Source: Cycas panzhihuaensis (Eukaryota; Cycadophyta). Taken from it: 64,000 nucleotides of DNA. Where the stretch lies: positions 123,945,741-124,009,740 of the forward strand of contig CM041465.1 of the NCBI GenBank assembly GCA_023213395.1, read 5' to 3'. The position numbers were made by a program, and so were the translations under genes. How positions within the stretch are numbered: the first letter of the stretch is position 1; each line of letters starts with the position of its first letter. The notes under the pieces were generated by a model. That model saw only the letters and a program-made list of their open reading frames with translations, ran no database searches and was not told the origin of the DNA. This document shows positions 35,100-47,499 of the stretch, piece by piece.

Positions 35100-37150
35100 A
35101 TGCCAAGATAACATTTCACTAAAATCACATCAATCCCATTGAAAATATAACATGATATTCTAAATAATGAGATATAACCTCATTTAACAAGTAAAACCCA
35201 TGAAACAAACACATAATAGAGAGAAAAACTAAGTTCTTTTATTATTTTTACATTTATCTTAGCTACTATAAATAGTCTTTAAACTTTAAACAAGTAAGAA
35301 GACAATACATTTAAACAAGATGATTTACCTTTCCTTCATATGAAGAATAAGAGGAGGATAAAGAGATAACTCTATTCAACTAATGCAATAAAAAAAACTA
35401 TCTGTAAACTTAATTAATTCCTTATCCCTTTCTTTTTTAAGTTTTAATTAAAGAATAAAAGGAAAAATAAAGCTTGACACAATTACTAAGACTTAGAAGA
35501 AAGAAGTCAATAAGTAAGGAATGACCTACCTCTTAGTTTGTCTTTGAAAGATCCCTTAAATAAGGACTTCACCACTTAAACAATATTCTAATATGGTTAG
35601 GAGAGGTTTCCTTAACCATATATAAGTTAAAGTAATGTAATAATAAATCTTCTTAAATATATATCTAAAGAAATGAGGAGTTCTCCTTCATAACCCCAAC
35701 AATATTTCTTCTGCACGTAGAGGACTATGATAGAGTAAAAAGATATAGCAGTTTATAACCTTATAAGAAAGGGTTTAAGGCTCCCTTATTTCTACTCTTA
35801 AACTAAGCTACTTACCTCTTTACGTAGCTCATTAGCAGTAGGGCTAGATGTGAGCTTTTCCCTTAGTTATAAATAGGAACTTAGAAACCTAAGAGTTCTA
35901 ACACTTAAATAGAACTAAAAATCTAAATCAAAACTATAAATGCTTTTAACAACATATGAAATCCAACCAAACTACACCTATCTAATCCAAAGCATAAGTT
36001 ACCAAGCATTCATAACTCAAAACCAAGGAAAGACACAACAAGAAAAGGAAATTTACATGCAAAATCCACAAGTGACTTACTCTCAAGATGCCTACTTGAT
36101 GAGAATAATAAGGAGGTGCCTTAGATCAATGCATAAGAAGTTCCTAAATCTTCTAAAGCAAGCTCCATGGTGAAGGCAATGAAGCCAAGTTTATGTATAT
36201 GTGAGAATAATAATGAGGAAGGGATAATATGCATGAGAGAGTAGGAAAAAAGGAAGAAGAAGAGCAAAGTAAAGAAAAAAATCTCAAAGTTGAGCATAAA
36301 TAATCCCAAGCCTTAAAAATTCCAAAAGATTGATCTTTAGTCCAAAAGGTCACTCTAAACCTACCCACAGGGATGCAAGAAGGTGGGGTGAAAATTATGT
36401 AACACTCCATTGCACATACCAGAATCCTCCTCTCTCTTAAGAAAGTGAACACTATTTATAAGAAAAATATGAGAGGGAAGGATAAGAAAATAGGGGTAAG
36501 ACAGAGCCATAGTTTCATGCAAACCAATATTTATATGATAGGAAAAAATATCCTGCCATTATTATTCTTTTTGTATAAGAAAATAAAAATCATAATAAGA
36601 ATTAGAAACTATGACACATAAAAAATATTTTGATTTCTAAAAATAAGTAAAACCATAACTTTCACCATTTGTCATGGTTTATGAAGAATATAATAGTTTT
36701 AGGTAGACTAAAACCATTAGAAATAATAAAAATTGTAATAAATAAAATTTGATCCCATGGTGAAAAATCAACTAAAAAATCTAGAAAAATAAAAAATAAG
36801 TCTTTATTGATAACTAGACGATGAGGTTAGTGAAGGGACTAACAAAGAGAAAATGTGAAATTAGGATGAAATAAAAGTAATTGAATGACAACCAATATAT
36901 TAACAAAAAATCATAAAAAAATATTAAAAACTAGATCAAGCTAAGCTTTGAAGCAATTATGAGAGTTGCTAATTAAGTAAGTAATTTAAGATTTATGCAT
37001 CATTGATAATGATAATTAAGCACATGCATAATCACATCACATAATCATCTAATCATTATGTCAAACACTGCACTTAATCATACTACAATAATACAATTAA
37101 GGCACAATAGTAAACAATAATTGATATAAGAACTAGTTGATGTCAAAAGA
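35100..37150. repeat. Dispersed repeat R1, copy 1
   Basis: Co-linear with 57800-59860. Shared landmarks include AGAGAAAAACTAAGTT / AAGAGAAAAATTAAGTT, TTATAAATAGGAAC (35866 / 58546), TCAAAGTTGAG (36290 / 58972), GTGGGGTGAAAA / TTGGGGTGAAAA (36377 / 59076) and AAACCAATATTTATATGATA (36520 / 59215). The copies have many substitutions and indels. Confidence 0.8.
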
Positions 37151-38559
37151 GACCTTGTTAACTATAATATAAACCTTTATATGTCATGCTCAAATCCTAT
37201 CTTTAGGCCTATAATAATATTCAATGCAAACGTATCTTTCATATAAATTATGAAGTAGAGCCAAGTTTTATTTATCCAATATGCCTCTTAATCAACAAGT
37301 GAATAACAAGCTTAATCTCTTACCAAATATTTAACTAATTCAGTGTCATAATTATGAGTATTAGTGAAATGGGTAATCTTATAAAGACTCAATCATGTCT
37401 ATCAAGCGCTAGTCTACAAAGCTAAACTCAACTAGCAACAACTTCCATTTCTTTCATCATCATTAAAATCTACATATTCATGAATATGCATGCACATGTG
37501 TAATAAATATATCCACATAAATATCAAATAATTCTTATATTTTATTAAGCTTCAAATACTTTCAACATGCCCTTGAACATGATTACATCTCATTGACATA
37601 TTATGTTTTTGGATCTTCAAATCAACTTGGATGTTGGCTCTCGATACTAGCTCATATAAACTATATCATTAGCTCTCACAATGCATGCATAGATTGTCCT
37701 TAGATGGTGAAGATTATCACCATGTATGTTTGTTCTCCTACTTGCCCTATTAATTGTCAACTTGCCTCTTTCTTCTACTATGCAACTCAAATTTGTTGTC
37801 TCATTAGCACCTTCTTTTACCTATGCCCTATGACTTTAACCTTCACTTAAACATTGTACTTTATATTAGATTTAATACCATGCTAAAATTTATTACACAT
37901 GATAATATATTGAAGTAGATATATATTGTGAAGTATTTATTAATATGAAATTGTAATAAATACTAATGAAATATAAACATTTATGAGGTGTTTATGATAA
38001 ATATTAAAGTATAATTAATAAAGTATGCATGCATCAATATAGCGTAATAATCATAAGAGAAAGATAATGCATGAGACACCAAACTTATATGTGAAAAATC
38101 TAAGATAGAAAAAACTATGAAAGAAGGGTGGAGCATAACTCTCTCTCTCTCTCTCTCAAATTCCCAATTATTTAAATGATATGTATATATATTTATAAGT
38201 TCATTACCTCATATATCAACCAATCATGTTATGTTAATATAAGAACTAATCATATTACATATATAAGAAACCTTTCATATTAACCAACGACTATTTAACT
38301 TACTAATTAATATTACATTGATATTTATGAAACAAAATATTCCAATAAGAACTTTTGATTTAGTATGCTAGTTTATAAAGTATAGGTGAATAACTCATAA
38401 ATAATCACAACATTGGAAAAATACAAAGAATTGAATTTATTTTTAAATATAACTAAATTCTTGTGATTCTAGATGCAATATAACACATCAACTCAAAGCA
38501 GGTCCTAAGGAAAAGTAAAGGTCCTTGAGAAGTCCTTATTGTCACCAAGTAATATAGTG
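37151..38559. other. AT-rich, no gene recognised
   Basis: Contains two PBS-like motifs in minus orientation (near 37640-37660, GCTCTCGATACTAGCTC; near 37870-37882, ATTTAATACCA), both too decayed to pair with LTRs. A (CT) tract lies at 38139-38157. Confidence 0.4.
38139..38157. repeat. CT microsatellite
   Basis: Uninterrupted CT dinucleotide tract of 19 bases. Confidence 0.95.
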
Positions 38560-38790
38560 TTCCAACTAAAGTTCCTTTAGATTACAAGACTAATAAATTA
38601 TTTAACCTAATCCCATGTTGATCTAACTAATGGACACCACCAGAAAAGGTGCAATAGACACTCTATCTCACATCACATGATATATTTCGCATCTTGACGT
38701 CCCATCTTGGTTAGCACAGTCCTAATAATAAAATTATTATGAAGGATTAGCAATGGATAAAAAGGCTTTTTTGGCTCCAAATGGGCCCCA
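38560..38790 (-). pseudogene. Probable LINE RT zinc-binding (zf-RVT) fragment
   Basis: The minus strand reads RTVLTKMGRQDAKYIM, a stop, then CEIECLLHLFWWCPLVRSTW. This fits the pattern of the C-terminal domain of plant L1-like LINEs (LxxRGW..., C-x2-C, E-x2-HLF--CP-A---W). The preceding residues (PKKPFYPLLILHNNF) fit its usual lead-in. The stretch is short and has stops, so this rests on pattern alone. Confidence 0.4.
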
Positions 38791-41700
38791 AAGAGTTTTT
38801 GAAACCTTCTTAGCTAAATCTTCTTATTAGATATAATGCTTTAAATTTTATTCAATTTGCCACTAATTTGATCACCTTGTCCAAGAAGCTTATAAATATA
38901 TAAGGATGAGAATTTTGTGACGGACTTCATTTGGATCTAAGCCTAGTTCTTCCACTACTTAAAACCTATTATTATGGACAAATTAGGGATTTTATTAATT
39001 AGGCAATAATTCTATATCTCTTCAATGACAAAATTATCTAAGGCTTTAAGATGAAATCCTTGCTTAAGCCCTTACCAAGTTTTCTACTTATCTTTAGTTC
39101 TATCAAGTATCTAACCAATAGTTAGTGACCCCTTCTTTCTTAATTATTTAGATTTAAACTAAAGAAATTTCCCTAAATAAGTGCCATATTTGGTTAATAA
39201 TATTGGCACTTTGATACCACAATGTTGGAAAAGTTAGGATGCACACATTCAAAAGAAGGTTTGTCAAGAAAATTCAAATTACATTGTTATTTAATTATGA
39301 AAATGTATAAAACACTTTAGTATATAAATCAAATATGAGAGAGGCTGAATTACCATAAATAACCTACTTAACTAGCATACCTAATACACTTCTTAATTTT
39401 AAGCTACAATATTAATTAAATGCTCCTTATGACCCTCTAAATAATTAAACATTATCCTCCAACCCTCCTAGCCCTACATAATGTTTAATTTTGTCACCTA
39501 AAATATTTTATATCAGTTTATTTTTTTGTTAGATATATAAACTTTATCATTTTGGTGCATCACTAACAAAACTACATCACTTGGTATGCTTCCATTTATA
39601 CTTTATTCATGAAAGTACTATTGACATTCATATAAAGTTGTCACCATCTACTATAAAATATGGGTAACAAGCCTTTATATCCACTAGTCCTCTTATAAAT
39701 CCCTTCATGTACATGATTTATTATCACTTGCTAACATCTTCTTCTAGTCTTCTTAGAAAACCTACCATGTCTATCCTTCACCAATGCATATCTTGAGAGT
39801 AGGCTAAACATTAAAAATCTTAGAATTTAGGAACAAACTATACTATTTGGCTAGAAATGTCCAAATAATCTTATGGATAATTCAAGTGAAACACTATAAT
39901 AATTAGTTATGATCTTTGAATTGTCATTTTTCCAACTTATTCATGGCTATTCATCATTATCAAATTGGTTATATATATGGCTTTATAATGGAAACTTAAA
40001 GGTAGCAAGGTCACATAATAACACACAACCCTTCATCTTGGATTTATTACAAATGTAAATATCTTAGGTAAAATCATAACTACCATAATCTTAATTATAA
40101 TTCCTTCTAATGCTATAAATTTGGGAGTTACAAAATCTTTAATTTGTATCATTGGTAGTTATAAAAATAAATTATTGTTTCCTTCATTATCTTTATCTTA
40201 TTTCTTTATTTTGGTTTGTCTTCAACCAATTTATAATCAAAATTGTAATATAGTATCCTAAATGATAGAATAAAGTAATTTGTTAGCCAAACCTATAATT
40301 AATAACTAGCCATTAAGGAGATTACTATGTTCCTTCACGTCATCTCTTGGGGGTTTGGTTATTTGACAAAGGTATTCATAACATCCTTTTCTAAACATTA
40401 ATTGCATAAAAAATACTATGTGTTATCTTACAACTTTTTCTCTAGTCACTGCATTAAAAATTTTGTACTTTAACTTTATGTTCAATTGGCACAACTTTTT
40501 ACTATTTTAGAAACTTATCTTTTTTACTTCTTCCACCTCTATGGTAGGCTTTGCATCTTCCACCTTTATGAAAAGATTTTCCTACTTCTTTCATTTCTAT
40601 AGGTTAATAAACTAGGTTCTTTGGCCTATTGTTGAGATAAAAATCATTATACAATTAATAGGTTTGTAGTATGAGGTTCACTATAACCTTAATGATTGAA
40701 AGGGATTTAAAAAACATATGTATGCAATACTAAATAAAAAATAGAAATTTTATAATGGTGCAAATAGCAAGCACTAACATTTTCTTTTTATTACTTCTTT
40801 TATAGTTTTATTTTACAATTTTTATGTTCATCTTTAACACCTTTTTAAAATCATATCATTTCTCATTAAGGAATTTTTATCAAATATTTCATTGACATTT
40901 ATAAAAATTCAAATTCAATTAATTTCAAAAACTAAATTAGGTCATATGCATCATATGATTTTCATGGATATTTTCATCATCATGTTTGTTATCTACATAG
41001 CTTTAATACTAGCAAAACTATGCCAAAAAATCTATAGGTTGCACTTTATTTATATATGTTAGTATGAAAAGTTTATTCAATCATTTTATCAAATACATTA
41101 TGTGTAAGGTTCATGTGGGCATTTTAATAAACACTTTGTAGGTAATAAACTTCAATAGCAATTAATTTAGAGACTTCAATAAATAAAAATACCTTAATCC
41201 TCCTTGTCTTCATTAGGTTTAGAAGTGATTATAGTTTCTACATACTTCTATAATTACTGCCACCTTTTAATCTCCCACCCTTTAAGCTTCTCTAATGGAA
41301 TGTAATTTCTTCTTTGATGATTCCTTCTTCTTTTTTTCATGTTTTTCTTAACACTACTGTAATGATCCAAACCTTATGTGACTTGTGGATTGAGCATTCA
41401 TCCTCCTTGAATAGATTATCATTCAACTAAGTATACATACAACTTTTTCTCTTCTTCATATCTTTGTATAAATGTAAATACTTTTCATTTCTTTTCTTAT
41501 TCACCCTATGTAAGGTGGAAGCCTATTTCATGCTCCATTAGGTGTGAGCTGTACCATTGTATTTTCCTATTCATCTTTGTAAGACAAAAGTTTATTTTAT
41601 ACTTTACTAGGCATTAGGATACAACATTTTATGTTTCTTAGAATAAGTAGTTTGATTATGATGTAGTATGGTGCAAGGTATTGGACTCTTTACTTTGATA

Positions 41701-44327
41701 CTTTACATGATATAACCTTTGTTTTATTGTGTCTTGCATAATACAAAATCCAACTATATTGCTTTTGATGGGTAGTATATATAAGGGAGTACATGATATG
41801 AATAAAAGAGGAATAGTGTGGCAAATAATGTTAAGGATAGATGACAAGCATTGAAATTCATATAATAACTTTCTGATATAAGTGCTCAGTTGATAATCAT
41901 GGAATTTGTTGAGAATGACACCATCAAATTGAAGAGCAAGTCTTCAATCCTTTTAATAAGTGGTGGATCATTAGAAATAAATTTCCAAAACAAAAGAATA
42001 TAATGACTTGAAATGGGCATTTAAGTTTAGCCTCATTATATAATAGAAAGTTCACAATTTTGTAAATGGGTTAACAAGTAGAACTCTATAGACAAATCAT
42101 AAATATAAAGGACTTAGCTCACAAATTCATAGATGAGTAAGTAAGTAAGGGCTATTTGATTATTGGATTATGAACTTGTGAATATAAAGGGATTGCTCAC
42201 GTGGGCAAGAATGAGTAGTTTACAAAGGAGAATTATTCATAAACCTATAAATGAGTATCTACACGTGAATAACTATTCAAATAGGCATGAAAATACACAA
42301 ACAAAGAAATGTAAGATAAATATTAGAGAATCAAGTTGGAATTGATTGATTAGTCAATGAATCCACATTAGATTACTTGCCAAGAATACTTAGAAAGTAA
42401 TGACCCATCCTAGAGGTGGGGAACATGAATAAATAGAATAGATAGAGAAAGAAGAACCCAAGAAGGATCTTGGAGAAGGAGAGGATAAAGGTTTGTAAGC
42501 ACCTCTATAATAAGCAAGAAAGAAAAATCAAGAGGACTAAATCTAGTTTAGTGAGAGTAGGTTACTAGGCAAAAGAGTATAATCTCACTTTTTTGGCCCC
42601 TACTAAAAAATAGTATGAAAATAAATAAAATAGGATAAAACTTCAACAAAGAAGTAGAAATAATAAGATAAGAGAGGGCTATAAATTTGATAGACATTTA
42701 GATTCTTATTTCATTGAAATTCCTATGATAATTTACTAAGCAAATTATGTTTAATTAGTCTGGAATGATTATTAAAGATCAGAAAGCATGATTAGTGATT
42801 CACGGGAATTGAGTTTTAAAAATTTCACTAAACTCTTATCAAGCTGAAGCTACAAAACTAAGAAAAGAGAAGAAATGACAAGGTTAAATGCATGTGAGAA
42901 AAGACCATGTAGATGACATCATGGAGGTAAAGGAATAATATGTCTAATTCCTATGGGTTGTTATCCCATGGGAAGCCTATTTTAAAGCATTATTATGAGA
43001 AATAGACATGGCTATGAGAAGCTTCGATGTAGGAAAGATACACATGGGAAGTTTTTATGCGAGAAAGAGATTATAGTTCCTATGAGATGTTCTCCTATAT
43101 AAAGGCTCTCTTTTTCATGACACTTTTTTAGAAAGACATTTAATGTAAGAAGAATTAGTGTGAGAGGATTTAATATAGGACACAATCACAAGACAAGCAT
43201 CGATATAAGATAAAGGATGTTATATATAATTCTCATGGGTTATTCTCCTATACAAAGGCTTTATTTTGAGGCACTTTCTAAGGATTGAATGCCATATACA
43301 ATGACCTTTTGTAGGAGGAGTAAGTGTAGGAACATAAAATATAAGAAAGTAGGTTACATGTAGGAAATGATGTAAAGGTTCACTTTGTAAGACAAAATGA
43401 GATACTAACTCCTACATGAGGATACATTCATACATGAAAACTCTTTATCCCATGAAGTTTTTAAAGTTGACTTTCTCTAGTGGGAGTATCACTCTGTGGC
43501 ATGCATATATAAGTCTATATTTTTGGGGTTCAAATGTTTATAAACACTTGAGAAACAAACTCCCCTATGGATATACAAAGGCAAATATAATGTAATATTG
43601 ACCCTTTATTTGAGGTATACCTTTAATTCATAACTATCAATCTTTCAATGCCTACCATGATTAAATTTTAACTAGTCAATTTGATAGTGCTTTAATGACT
43701 CTAGTAATAGTAACCTAATAATTAATTCATTAGATGCATGACTTATAAGAAAAAAGTGCATGATGTTAAAGCTAGAAAATCATGAAAGTGGTCATGATGT
43801 AAGCATTTGAGCCACATGATACATTTCCACGTCATATAGATCACTATAAAATAAGGTTTAAGGGTAGATGTAGTTATATAAAATGCAAAGACTATAGATT
43901 AAAGTGTTAAAATTATGAATTAAATGGTATTGTTGAAATAAGATTTGGATACAAGTACTAGTAATTAAGAAGATGTTATGCAATGATGGGCTTACAGAAG
44001 ATTAATAAGATAAGATACATTTTTGACATCAATGTGGATCTAAGAAACACAAATTATAGAATGTTTTTAGTCATATATTATGCTAATAATTAATTATGAA
44101 AAATCATATTAACTCAATTAGAGTTAGTATCTAATATGAAAGTAATCCCTTACTCAAGATTATAGTATAAAAATTTCACACATCTGACATAACAAAGAGA
44201 AACACATACACGTGGGAGGTTATATCTAAAGGTAAAAATTTAGGTGTAAGTATGATTGTATATGGGTATAACAAATATAATGGAGTTACACTCTTGCTTT
44301 CTCATCTATCTTTTAGCAAATAGTGAT
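38791..44327. other. AT-rich transposon debris, no gene recognised
   Basis: I read both strands for pol motifs and found none convincing. A PBS-like CTTTGATACCA (39209-39219, minus TGGTATCAAAG) suggests one end of a minus-strand copia element whose LTR would start near 39222, but no partner LTR is seen. A degenerate tandem repeat lies at about 42940-43290. Confidence 0.4.
42940..43290. repeat. Degenerate tandem repeat, about three units of 126-143 bp
   Basis: Units recognisable near 42950, 43076 and 43219 share TCCTATGGGTTGTTATCCC / TTCCTATGAGATGTTCTCC / TTCTCATGGGTTATTCTCC, followed by a CCTATATAAAGGCT-like segment and a TTTT(CA)TGA(GG)CAC stretch. Confidence 0.45.
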
Positions 44328-45026
44328 TGATGGAATTAAGAGATAAAGGGAACAAAATGAGAATGCAAAAAGAGTAAACAATCAATCCCATAAGAGTGGT
44401 GGTGTTGATGAATACCAAGGTCTTCAAACCCCATGAATAAATAGGAAGAACTTGAGTGAGATGCAACACACCATTCAAAGTCCATTATTGACTAGTATTG
44501 ATATATATTAAATAAGTTACCACTAAAATCTAACAAAATATGGCTAAGTATGGCTAGGATCTAATATAGTGTTACTATGATATCTCTACTAATCTTAGTT
44601 TATCACCCCAATATAGGTAATCAACCCAAGACAGATACGAGGCCTAATATGGACATTATGAAGAGAAAATATAATCATAGAAGAAATGTATTAACATAAC
44701 TCTAAACCATATAAAGAATAAATGGCATAAACAAACAAAGCATACAACAAAGAATACTAGGGTATTTAGGTCTAAGCATAGAACTTTTATTAGTCTAAGA
44801 AATAGATACTCTTCTCATTAGCTCATCAAAGACTCATCCAATCTTTTTCATATACCATTATATAAAAATATATAGACACAACTTTATAAGATACTACCTT
44901 GTGATCTTATAATACAATGGTCATAAACCATTAGCCAAAATGAAGACCCCCATACGATAGACAAAGGAGGTCAAGTATAATACCTATACCCATGTAACAC
45001 TTGAAAAGTGTTTAATATATCCAACA
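44328..45026 (-). repeat. 3' LTR of element D
   Basis: The left 310 bp match 54265-54573. The right border is inferred from CCAACA (minus start TGTTGG) preceded on the minus strand by a purine-rich AGAGGAGAAATATTAG tract, which would make the full LTR about 699 bp. Confidence 0.7.
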
Positions 45027-45059
45027 TATTATTCTAATATTTCTCCTCTATAATGCCAA

Positions 45060-45660
45060 TTTGGAGAGACTCTAAGTTTATCTTTAAATTTAATAAACTT
45101 TATTTTTCCAAGTGCCTTGTAAATATATCTACCACCTATTCTTCTATGCTACAATAGACCAATTCTAGCTCACCTTACTATACTAATTCTATGATGAAAA
45201 TATGTTGTACTTTAATATGATTTATCCTGCCATGAAACACCAAATTTTTAGTCATTAAAATTGTGCTTTGATTATCATAAAACAACTAAGTAGGATTAAC
45301 CTAATTTTCTTATAAATCCTAAAGCAACCTTTTAAGCCAAACCATTTCATATACTCCTTCTATGTCTACTTTATACTTTATTTCTATAATAGATAGAGAT
45401 ACTATGGCTTATTCCTTTGAAATCCATATTACTATAGGTAAACCCAAATTAAATGTAAAACTAGAGGTAGATTTTCTATTATCTCCATAACTTGCCTAGT
45501 CTAAGTCTATATACTCAACTAATCTATAGTCCCCTAATGACTTGTAATGTAATATATATCTAATTATACCCTTTAGATACCTAAGAATTCTTTTGGTTAT
45601 TTACCAATGTTTTATCTTAGGCTCATGCATGAATTTGGAAACCACATTAACTACATATAT
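45060..45660 (-). pseudogene. RNase H of element D
   Basis: Minus-strand motifs: LGDYRLVEYIDLD, YGDNRKSTSSFTFNLG, AIVSLSIIEIKYKVDIEGVY, LFYDNQSTILMTKNLVFHGR and HIKVQHIFIIELV. These are the standard copia RNase H blocks, with stops between. Confidence 0.8.
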
Positions 45661-46560
45661 GATATCTAGTTAAGTTGAAATTAAGTAAATTAGACTCTCA
45701 ATTAATTGCCTATAGAGTGTAGGATCAACTAATTCTAATTCCTCAAACTTAGATAATTTTAACCCAACTTCTATTGGAGTTGTAAGCAACTTGCAACTAC
45801 TCTTATTAAATTTGTGTAGTAGCCCATTGTATGTTTCCTTTAGGAGGCAAATATCATTTTTTTATCTTACCAAACCTCTATACCTAAGAAGTAATATATT
45901 AGTTCCAAGTATGTCATCTCAAATTCCTTATACATATCCTTTTTAAATTTTTGGAATAAGTGTTCACTATTCTTAGTGTAAACTAGGTCATCAACATATA
46001 AGCCCATAATGAGTATGGAGCTTCCTTCCAATTTGATGTATAAATTTATATAAGATTGACTTCTTTGGAATCCCTTATCCTTAAAATACTTATCAATCCT
46101 AGAGTACCATACTCTAAGTGCTTGCTTTAAGTCCATGCAAAGCCTTTTTAAGTATATAGACCTTATTTTCTTCTCCTTTCACTTCAAATCTTTTGGGTTA
46201 TTAGACATATATTTCTTCATCTACATAGTCATTTAAGAAAGAACTTTTTATATCTATTTAATATATTGTTCATCCTTTCTATGTGACTAAAGCCATTATC
46301 AATCTGATTATTTCTAGTCTTATAATAGGTACAAACATTTCATTGTAATCTATGCCCTTAATTTGAGTATAGCCCTTAGAAACTAAGCTTGCCTTATACT
46401 TATCAATGTACCTATCTAATTTATACTTGGTCTTATATACCCATTTAGTCCTAATGGTATTTTTGCTAAGTGGTAAATCCACTAACTCTTATATGTCATT
46501 TTTCACTAAGTTATTATATTCATCCTTTATTACTTTCTTCCATTCATCTTGAGTGTTAGC
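45661..46560 (-). pseudogene. Reverse transcriptase of element D
   Basis: Minus strand: LPLSKNTIRTKWVYKTKYKL and YKASLVSKGYTQIKGIDYNE (open 46279-46482), then MDLKQALRVWYSRIDKYFKD and ILIMGLYVDDLVYTKNSEHL (open 45867-46136) with the catalytic Y-V-D-D at 45987-45998, and MTYLELIYYFLGIEV. Both catalytic Asp are kept; frameshifts and stops separate the blocks. Confidence 0.9.
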
Positions 46561-46965
46561 CTCTTCAAAGTTGTAAGACTAATTAGACTCCATAACCTAA
46601 GTCATTAATGCAAAATTTACCCTTTGAGATGTGGTAGTCCTTCTCTCAAAGTTGGTGTCTAAAATATTTAAAGGGTTATGAGCCCTCTGTATTGACTTAG
46701 GAACCCTTTGATTTGAAGTAGAGGGTCCTACTTTATTTGTATTAGGTATATTTGTATCCTTAGAGTTTGAGTCCACCTCAATCATGATATTTTTTCCTTT
46801 ATATTTTTCAATCACTTCTTCTTAATAAAATTCATCTTCTTTAAAGATGACATCCGTACTTATAATCATATTTTTACCTTTTGGATCATAAAGTTTATAA
46901 AATCTAGAAGAATCATAATATCCTATAAAGATATATTTGATACTTTCATTATCTAATTATGTATT
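46561..46965 (-). pseudogene. Integrase C-terminal tail and linker of element D
   Basis: Minus strand: YIFIGYYDSSRFYKLYDPKG, then KNMIISTDVIFKEDEFY and the Asn/Ser-rich linker EVDSNSKDTNIPNTNKVGPS (open 46597-46815). In copia pol this is the segment after the integrase core. Here it follows the pre-integrase motif directly, so the core is deleted. Confidence 0.8.
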
Positions 46966-47499
46966 TTATAATGAATTATTTTATTCCATATTTTACTATC
47001 CATATTTGTTGATGCCTTTAAGGCATAATAGTCTATTGAGAGTATGATTAGTTTGAATAACCTATCAATAGTTATTTATCCTTTGGCTACAATTACTTTA
47101 TTCCTTAGTTTATCTTTGATGGTGCATTCTCCATTATCAAAGATTATTTTGTGTTTCTATTCCATCATCTGACCCACTAAAAGTAAATTTTTATTAAGGA
47201 CTAGAATATATAGCACATCATTTATGCATCTAGTTTCTCTAAAATTAGTTTATATAGAGATATTTAATTTTCCAACAATAACTTGAGTGGTGTTATCACC
47301 AAATATAATTTTTTTTTTGTGTTTTCCAATTCTTTAAACCACTCTTTCTTATGGTTCAAGTATGTAGAATACCATGAATCTATATATCAACTATCTTTTT
47401 CCTCATTGGCCATTAAACTTGAAAGAAATAGTCTATCATCATGTCTTTCCTCAATAATTGTGTTAGCAGTTCCCTTTTGTGAACTTAATCTTTTTGTAA
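46966..47499 (-). pseudogene. Protease and pre-integrase region of element D
   Basis: Minus strand: YIDSWYSTYLNHKKEWFKEL (active-site region; the Gly of DSG is replaced by Trp), CINDVLYILVLNKNLLLVGQ, KHKIIFDNGECTIKDKLRNK and NMDSKIWNKIIH (the GAG-pre-integrase start). The order is as in other plant copia pol genes. Confidence 0.75.

Larger units (their letters stand above)
32942..37150 (-). repeat. Inferred 5' LTR zone of element C
   Basis: AT-rich, gene-free sequence follows the candidate PBS in the position of a 5' LTR. Its right part (about 35100-37150) recurs at about 57800-59860. No 3' LTR partner is present to the left of 14290, so the exact borders are unproven. Homopolymer-rich CTTTTCTTTTCTTTT tracts occur near 33390. 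Confidence 0.4.

Noticed and set aside
37630-37885. PBS-like motifs CTCTCGATACTAGCTC and TTTAATACCA
   Set aside because: Too many mismatches and no paired LTR; mentioned only in the region note.
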